Assembly: GCA_024278565.1 (NCBI GenBank)
Contig: JAJRSY010000208.1
Location: 1-6,091 of the forward strand
From: Bacteroidota bacterium
GTDB taxonomy: Bacteria; Bacteroidota; Bacteroidia; Flavobacteriales; Flavobacteriaceae
Direction: 5' to 3'
Length of the DNA stretch: 6,091 bases
This document shows, in pieces, positions 1 through 3,766 of the stretch. Each line of letters starts with the position of its first letter. Within the stretch, counting starts at the first letter, position 1. Under the pieces are notes generated by a model. It worked only from the letters and a program-made list of their open reading frames with translations, did not search any database and had not been told where the DNA came from. The position numbers were made by a program, and so were the translations under genes.

Positions 1-153
1 ATTGGCGACGTTATTTTGTGCAATAACGAGGCAAAAAACGCAGGTATAGCCTTAGCTAAAGTGAGTATTTTTAACGCTGTTAGTGTGCAAAAGAACAAGA
101 CAAAATGTAAAGGTTATTTTGTAACAGACCCTAAGTGTCTCTACAGAAACTAA
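1..153 (+). CDS. 3' end of an unrecognised protein (partial)
   Basis: An open frame enters from the left edge and runs 50 codons to a TAA at 151-153. The other two plus frames are closed by early stops. The visible C-terminus starts IGDVILCNNEAKNAG and ends in a Lys-rich stretch with two cysteines (KTKCKGYFV and DPKCLYRN) 10 residues apart, so a disulfide or metal-binding tail is possible. I recognise no family from this fragment. A strong hairpin terminator begins 20 bases after the stop, which supports this being the true end of a transcribed gene. The fragment is short, so a chance open frame cannot be excluded. Confidence 0.55.
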   Translation: MGDVILCNNEAKNAGIALAKVSIFNAVSVQKNKTKCKGYFVTDPKCLYRN

Positions 154-172
154 GGGTTAATGATTAAAATAT

Positions 173-204
173 AAAAATCCGCTCTAAAATTGGAGCGGAT
201 TTTT
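173..204. terminator. Bidirectional Rho-independent terminator
   Basis: A perfect 12-bp stem, AAAAATCCGCTC (173-184) with GAGCGGATTTTT (193-204), has an 8-nt loop. The T run continues to 206 on the plus strand, and the A run on the left arm gives a U tail when read on the minus strand. It lies between two convergent genes (ends at 153 and 254) and can terminate both. Confidence 0.92.
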
Positions 205-253
205 TTGTGTTTCAGTTTGAACAAGCCCTATGTATAGGCTTTGAATAGTTGTT

Positions 254-979
254 TCAGCCTTTAGAAATATCCCCAGACCCCGAGGTTTTGGTATCGACCT
301 TTTCAGGCTTGCCCCGATAACTGATATCGCCCGATCCGGATACTCTAGCTTTCAGCTTCTTATTGACCGTGACTTTGATATCGGCAGAACCCGATATGGT
401 GGCATCTACATTGTCGGCCTCGAGCCCATATGCTTTGATATCGCCGCTGCCCGATACGGTAACTTCAAAACTGGTAGTGTTGCCATTTAAGGTTATGTCG
501 CCTGAACCTGACATTGATGCTTTGATATTGTTGGCCTCAACGGCCAAGGTTATATCGCCCGAACCTGACATGGCCGTTTTAAAATTATCGGCTTTGATCG
601 TTGTTTTCCCAACAATATCGCCTGAACCCGACAGGGTTATTGAACTTACACTTTCCACAGGTACGGTGATTCTGATGCCTTTGTTCCATGACGAGGGTTT
701 TAGGTTTATTCCTTTCCTTACTTTGATAACCAATTTACCATCTTTTACTTCGGTCTTTATGTATTCTAAAAGGTTTGACTCGCCTTCAAGTGTAATTTCC
801 CCTTCTTGCCCATCTACCAGATCCAGATCTAACCAACCTGACGATGCTATGGCATCGTAGTCACCGACGCTTCTATCTATTGTTACCATGTTTCCATTTC
901 CTTTGATTCTTTTTCCCCATTGCGCTGTGCAAGATGCTGTGAGTAGAAGTATTAACCCTAATGTAATTGCTTTTTTCAT
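254..979 (-). CDS. Head-GIN domain (DUF2807) lipoprotein with SGSGDI repeats
   Basis: A 241-residue protein. Residues 1-17 are a lipoprotein signal peptide (MKK, hydrophobic core, lipobox LTASC with lipid-acceptor Cys17), so the mature protein should be anchored in the envelope facing the periplasm or cell surface. Residues 25-110 are a beta-rich head. Residues 111-241 carry seven copies of an SGSGDI motif at 117, 138, 157, 176, 196, 214 and 233, spaced 18-21 residues as expected for turns of a right-handed beta-solenoid. The copy at 196 is SGSADI. This pattern is the hallmark of DUF2807, often labelled putative autotransporter adhesin or head GIN domain; the real function is unknown. It is the last gene of the sigma-factor operon, 41 bp after the previous stop, and is followed by the terminator at 173-204. 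The ATG at 979 gives an ideal lipoprotein N-terminus; no clear Shine-Dalgarno site precedes it. Confidence 0.93.
   Translation of the reverse strand: MKKAITLGLILLLTASCTAQWGKRIKGNGNMVTIDRSVGDYDAIASSGWLDLDLVDGQEGEITLEGESNLLEYIKTEVKDGKLVIKVRKGINLKPSSWNKGIRITVPVESVSSITLSGSGDIVGKTTIKADNFKTAMSGSGDITLAVEANNIKASMSGSGDITLNGNTTSFEVTVSGSGDIKAYGLEADNVDATISGSADIKVTVNKKLKARVSGSGDISYRGKPEKVDTKTSGSGDISKG
363..664 (-). repeat. Degenerate coding repeats for SGSGDI turns
   Basis: Recurrent ~54-63 bp units lie inside the DUF2807 gene. On the plus strand each unit shows variants of ATATCGCC(C/T)GAACC(T/C)GACA, for example near 497-516, 552-571 and 617-636. They encode successive solenoid turns. Codons differ between copies, so the repeats are old and diverged rather than a recent tandem expansion. 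The same low-complexity pattern opens a long spurious frame on the opposite strand. Confidence 0.75.
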
Positions 980-994
980 GACTGTTTGTGTTTG

Positions 995-1008
995 TCTGCC
1001 ACGGCAGA
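995..1008. repeat. Small palindrome between the two envelope-protein genes
   Basis: TCTGCC-AC-GGCAGA forms a perfect 6-bp stem inside the 41-bp gap between the DUF4097-like gene and the DUF2807 gene. It has no T tract and so is not a terminator. It could modulate the mRNA between the genes (processing or partial attenuation), or be a remnant of the CTGCC/GGCAG palindromes scattered in such genomes; a related CCTGCC/GGCAGG pair occurs at 3608-3624. Confidence 0.45.
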
Positions 1009-1020
1009 TTGATTAATTGA

Positions 1021-2112
1021 TTAGTTTTTTATAAAAGATACGCTGCCGTATTCACTTGTTATGTGTACTGAGTTTCCGCTGTTGGCCGATCCATAATGGC
1101 CTTTAAAAAATTTACTGGTGTTTTTCACTTCACTGATATTGATTTCAAAATCATCTTTTCCGCTAACACCGGCATACGAGGTTTTGATCTCAAAGCCAAA
1201 ATGATACTGGGGGTGGTATCCTATCTTCACTCCTGTATAATCACTGCGAATACGCAAATTTCCGGCATCTTGAGCCATCTCCCGTATTCTTATTGAACCG
1301 TAGTCAGAAGTGAGATCTACATTGCCATGTAAGATGCCCAGTTTAATAGTGATATAATCGCCATTGCCCTGTACGTTTTTGGCTTCCCCAATTTCGATAT
1401 TTCCGTAATCACTTGAATATTGGAGGTTTCCCATTTTTTGTACCGTTGAATTGGTATAGTTCGCTTTAATAATCAGGTCCCCTGCCTTTTCTATGGTAAA
1501 TCCTGAATAATCGGCATTGATGGTTCCGCTTTGAATGAAACCGATGGTGGACTTTGAGGTGTAATCAAAATTCAATTGATTGTTTCTTCCCCTTAATTCC
1601 CCAATCTCCAATCGGCCATAATCGCAGTTTATCTTGGCATGGCCATCTACACGATCCAAAAAAATATTCCCGTAATCATTGTTCAGGTGAACACTGTTTT
1701 TTATAGGCAACTTGATGGTATAGTTGATCTGCATATTTACGTTATTATTGCTCCAGCTCCATCCCCAACCACTTTTATTTTTCGAAAAAACGGTACGGGC
1801 CGAGACCACGCTTCTACTGGTCTCAAAATCAACGGAAATGCCATCGAGTTTACGCTGTACTTTTTCTTCGTTGTTACCGTTGGTCTTGATATGGACCTCT
1901 ATCAGAATTCGATCTTTGCTCCAAGAAGTAATATTGAGGTTGCCATAACTGTTGCGCACTTTCAGCAAGGCATCTGAATTCACATCAAATTCTTTTTTGA
2001 TGGTTTTTTCTTTGGTGTGTTTGCCTTTTGGTTTTCCGTTATGGGCCGAAAGTGCCAACGGAACTGACAAAAGCAATACAATTGTACATTTAAATAGTAA
2101 TTTGTTCATCAT
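1021..2112 (-). CDS. Secreted DUF4097-like beta-solenoid protein with a tyrosine ladder
   Basis: A 363-residue protein. Residues 1-23 form a Sec signal peptide (MMNKLLFK, hydrophobic core, likely cleavage after LSA), with no lipobox Cys, so the product is exported to the periplasm or surface. A basic stretch (24-40) leads to a beta domain (41-140) with a GWGWSW tryptophan cluster at 115-120. From 147 on, an (N/S/C/F/A/G)(D/N)Y(G/T/S) motif recurs with Tyr at 147, 165, 184, 202, 219, 236, 253, 271, 292 and 313, then 340 and 355; an early copy sits at Tyr56. The 17-21 residue period suggests one Tyr per solenoid coil. This fits the DUF4097/putative-adhesin group, whose role is unknown. The gene starts inside the end of the upstream regulator gene (23-bp overlap), implying translational coupling. 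Two adjacent ATGs (2112 and 2109) are both possible starts. Confidence 0.85.
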   Translation of the reverse strand: MMNKLLFKCTIVLLLSVPLALSAHNGKPKGKHTKEKTIKKEFDVNSDALLKVRNSYGNLNITSWSKDRILIEVHIKTNGNNEEKVQRKLDGISVDFETSRSVVSARTVFSKNKSGWGWSWSNNNVNMQINYTIKLPIKNSVHLNNDYGNIFLDRVDGHAKINCDYGRLEIGELRGRNNQLNFDYTSKSTIGFIQSGTINADYSGFTIEKAGDLIIKANYTNSTVQKMGNLQYSSDYGNIEIGEAKNVQGNGDYITIKLGILHGNVDLTSDYGSIRIREMAQDAGNLRIRSDYTGVKIGYHPQYHFGFEIKTSYAGVSGKDDFEINISEVKNTSKFFKGHYGSANSGNSVHITSEYGSVSFIKN

Positions 2113-2647
2113 TGTGGGTTTTTAAATTTTTAATGGTCTCGACTTGGTCGAGAACGTCTTTTAAAAGATCGATCCTAGTTTGAAAATTGGTGATCATGGC
2201 ACTTAGTATCAACTTACTGTTGCCACCGTTCAAAAGATCTTGTTCTAATTGTATATAATTGGTTTCCAGTTTCTTTAACTGAATCATGGTATCTTCGATT
2301 ATTCTTTTGGTCTCGGGTTTATCTTCGTTCTCTAGTTGCTTTACCTGTTCTTCGATAAGGCCTGAAAAGTAAAGTTCAATTTTAGATGCCTCGGGCAATA
2401 TCTTCGCTACTTGTTGGTCAATATCAGGGGTATTGTAAAGGCCAATGCCCATTGTGCAGAGAACTGCTATTGAAGCGGCAATGCTCAAGGGTCTCCACCA
2501 AGATTTCTTTTTCGGGCGAATCGATATCACCCCTTTTGATGCCTTTAGCTTCTCTAAGAATAATTGTCGATGGTCGTTATTCGGTTCTTCAATGTCAAAA
2601 GTACCTTGAAGCTTTTCAAAAAGAATATTTAATTTATCGTTTTCCAT
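2090..2647 (-). CDS. Single-pass membrane protein, probable anti-sigma factor
   Basis: A 185-residue protein. Residues 1-50 form an acidic then basic cytoplasmic part ending KKKSWWR. Residues 52-71 (PLSIAASIAVLCTMGIGLY) are one transmembrane helix. Residues 72-185 are a highly charged helical periplasmic part with heptad-like segments at about 95-140 and 146-175, probably a helical hairpin. The positive-inside rule gives N-in topology. Position directly after an ECF sigma gene, with stop and start sharing one base (TAATG at 2649-2645, minus strand), argues for an anti-sigma factor binding the sigma factor through its N-terminus. The HxxxCxxC motif of zinc-type anti-sigma factors is absent; the only Cys (64) lies in the membrane. 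No catalytic motif is visible. The function is inferred from context; it could also be a sensor of another type. Confidence 0.75.
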   Translation of the reverse strand: MENDKLNILFEKLQGTFDIEEPNNDHRQLFLEKLKASKGVISIRPKKKSWWRPLSIAASIAVLCTMGIGLYNTPDIDQQVAKILPEASKIELYFSGLIEEQVKQLENEDKPETKRIIEDTMIQLKKLETNYIQLEQDLLNGGNSKLILSAMITNFQTRIDLLKDVLDQVETIKNLKTHNDEQITI

Positions 2648-3201
2648 TAGTTCTCAATAACTAGTTTTTTTCTCAGGCTTTCTTTCGCCCTTGAGATGGT
2701 TGTTCTGCAATTGGCATAGCTGATATTCATGATCGAGCTTATTTCTTCATAATCATATCCTTCGATTAAATGTAAGGTCAAAGAAACTCTATAATTGTCT
2801 TTTAACAGTTTCATGGTCTCCATCACTTTTTGAGCCTTCAGTTCGGTGATCGCATGGTCTGAAACAACCCTATCATTATCTTCGATCTTATAGATTACAT
2901 CATCAAGTGCAACTTCATTTTTTTTCTGTTGCTTTCTATAATGATAAATACTTTTGTTTATCACAATGCGTTTTAGCCAAGATCCGAAAGTGACCTCCCC
3001 TTTAAATGAACCTAATTTTGTAAATGCGCTCAAAAAAGATTCCTGCATGATATCTTCAGCTTCTGCACTGTCTTTTACAATTCGCAGGGCTGTGTTGTAC
3101 ATTGCTTTGTAATAGCTGTCGTAAACCTTCAATTGAGCGGTTTGGTTTCCCTTTAGGCACAATTGCAATAGCGCATTGGTATTTTCTTTTGTTCGGTTCA
3201 A
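2647..3201 (-). CDS. ECF-type RNA polymerase sigma factor
   Basis: A 184-residue protein of the usual size for the group. Sigma region 2 covers about residues 24-92: core-binding helices with the DIMQESFLSAF motif (50-60), then FGSWLKRIVINKSIYHYRK (72-90), corresponding to promoter melting and -10 recognition. A charged linker (93-120) follows. Sigma region 4 covers about 128-181 with a helix-turn-helix, YDYEEISSIMNISYANCRTTISRAKESL, for -35 binding. There is no region 1 or 3, as expected for ECF factors. The start is a TTG at 3201: no ATG or GTG lies in frame between it and the upstream in-frame TAA, and the first internal Met (34) would remove part of region 2. The gene heads the operon and overlaps the regulator gene by one base. 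It probably drives its own operon, but I cannot identify the operator. Confidence 0.93.
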   Translation of the reverse strand: MNRTKENTNALLQLCLKGNQTAQLKVYDSYYKAMYNTALRIVKDSAEAEDIMQESFLSAFTKLGSFKGEVTFGSWLKRIVINKSIYHYRKQQKKNEVALDDVIYKIEDNDRVVSDHAITELKAQKVMETMKLLKDNYRVSLTLHLIEGYDYEEISSIMNISYANCRTTISRAKESLRKKLVIEN

Positions 3202-3248
3202 AAACGATGGTTTGTCTAATAGATGGTTTAATATAAGAATTGTTACAG

Positions 3249-3434
3249 TTTATCCTTAAATCCGCAAGGGTTTTCGTAGCGAAAAGTCTAAATGTCTGTT
3301 AGTGTTGGTCTAGCGCAGGAAAAAGTAACGCAGACGTATCACTCGTTACGGTGAGTAAGTTTTTTTGAGTATTGCCAACAATGACGGGCAGTTAGGCTTT
3401 GCAGTAGAAATACTCTTGCGGATTTAAGGTTTAT
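3249..3434. mobile_element. MITE-like element with 15-bp TIRs and TTTAT duplication
   Basis: CCTTAAATCCGCAAG (3254-3268) is the perfect reverse complement of CTTGCGGATTTAAGG (3415-3429). Directly outside these ends the same five bases, TTTAT, occur at 3249-3253 and 3430-3434, as expected for a target-site duplication. The element proper is 176 bp and has no gene, so it would need a transposase in trans. Complementarity continues inward without gaps: about 42 of 56 positions match between 3254-3309 and 3374-3429, so the whole unit can fold into a long hairpin with a ~64-nt apical region. The apical part holds a further GTAACG/CGTTAC pair (3325-3330/3344-3349). It sits 52 bp upstream of the sigma-factor start and could affect that promoter. 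The IS family is unknown. Confidence 0.82.
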
Positions 3435-3478
3435 CTAAAAAAAATATCATTTGCATTTCATCGATAATATTTGTTTTT

Positions 3479-3661
3479 AGAACTGGTTTAAACTTTTTGG
3501 ATTGAAGCGAAAATTAATGGTTTTTTGCCATTTTGAAGCCTTTTTTGAGTTGTATAGCAGGGCTACGGAAGAAAAAAAAGTCGAAAAAAGGGTGAAAAAG
3601 CATCATTCCTGCCCGTCCGGCAGGCGGGTTATAGCCAATTGAAAAAGTTTAAACCAGTTCT
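3479..3661. repeat. 183-bp non-coding unit with 20-bp inverted-repeat ends
   Basis: The left end 3479-3498 (AGAACTGGTTTAAAC plus five T) is a perfect reverse complement of 3642-3661. After two mismatches another 4 bp pair, giving 24 of 26. Inside are a small AATGG/CCATT hairpin (3516-3532), a purine-rich A/G tract (about 3568-3600) and a GC-rich CCTGCC/GGCAGG hairpin (3608-3624) unlike the AT-rich surroundings. There is no open frame of note and no clear target duplication. It is most likely a dispersed genomic repeat or non-autonomous element. Its ends differ from those of the neighbouring MITE-like unit, so it is a separate element. Confidence 0.7.
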
Positions 3662-3693
3662 TAATCTAATAAGGGCTATTTTTAATTGGTTAT

Positions 3694-3725
3694 TTGATTT
3701 TAAAGAGTTATATAGAGTATAATTT
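3694..3725 (+). promoter_or_regulatory. Candidate promoter for the galactose-oxidase-like gene
   Basis: TTG (3694-3696), 21 bases, then TATAATTT (3718-3725) approximates the Bacteroidota housekeeping promoter (TTG, 19-21 bases, TAnnTTTG). It would place the transcript start about 35 bases before the chosen ATG. The region is AT-rich, so chance matches are likely. Confidence 0.4.
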
Positions 3726-3731
3726 AACTTA

Positions 3732-3746
3732 TGTGTTTAGAACACA
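3732..3746 (+). promoter_or_regulatory. Small leader palindrome
   Basis: TGTGTT-TAG-AACACA is a perfect 6-bp inverted repeat just downstream of the candidate -10 and 20 bases before the ATG. It could be an operator half-site pair or a short leader hairpin; nothing else supports either. Confidence 0.3.
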
Positions 3747-3766
3747 CACACAAAACCTATATTAAG

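Larger units (their letters stand above)
254..3201 (-). other. Operon: sigma factor, membrane regulator, two repetitive envelope proteins
   Basis: Four minus-strand genes are packed with a 1-bp overlap, a 23-bp overlap and a 41-bp gap, and end at the hairpin terminator at 173-204. The two overlaps imply translational coupling and fixed stoichiometry. A sigma/anti-sigma pair followed by two exported solenoid-like proteins suggests a self-regulated cell-envelope response. A candidate -10 (TATATT, minus strand 3235-3230) lies in the 52 bp between the sigma start and the MITE-like element, but I find no convincing partner element. Confidence 0.8.
3202..3766. other. 565-bp gene-free region between divergent genes
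   Basis: The space between the sigma operon and the galactose-oxidase-like gene holds no credible gene on either strand. About two thirds of it is made of the two inverted-repeat elements (3249-3434 and 3479-3661). The remainder is AT-rich: 3202-3248 must contain the sigma operon start region, 3435-3478 is a spacer between the elements, and 3662-3766 carries the promoter and leader of the plus-strand gene. Confidence 0.8.

Noticed and set aside
363..664. Regularly spaced repeats that might suggest a CRISPR array
   Set aside because: The units are degenerate, lie in frame within a gene and encode protein repeats; there are no unique spacers or cas genes.
363..860. Long plus-strand open frame (165 codons) opposite the lipoprotein gene
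   Set aside because: It is the antisense shadow of the SGSGDI repeats (recurring SPEPD on this strand). It has no sensible start context, and the minus-strand gene has a perfect lipoprotein signal and family pattern.
1096..1977. Plus-strand open frames of 66-112 codons opposite the tyrosine-ladder gene
   Set aside because: Antisense shadows of a well-supported gene; compositions are not protein-like and no domain is visible.
2090..2647. Zinc-binding anti-sigma (ZAS) assignment
   Set aside because: HxxxCxxC is absent and the only Cys is in the transmembrane helix.
2386..2664. Plus-strand 92-codon frame opposite the anti-sigma gene
   Set aside because: Antisense shadow across the TAATG junction of two coupled genes.
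3608..3628. GC-rich hairpin as a terminator for the plus-strand upstream DNA
   Set aside because: No T tract follows, no gene ends upstream of it on that strand, and it is internal to the repeat unit.
3479..3661. Target-site duplication around the second inverted-repeat unit
   Set aside because: The flanks read TTTTT on the left and TAATC on the right; no matching pair appears when the ends are shifted by a few bases.
3731..3766. Upstream in-frame ATG for the galactose-oxidase-like gene
   Set aside because: It would add 12 polar residues (MCLEHTHKTYIK) before an otherwise ideal signal peptide and sits almost on the candidate transcript start.
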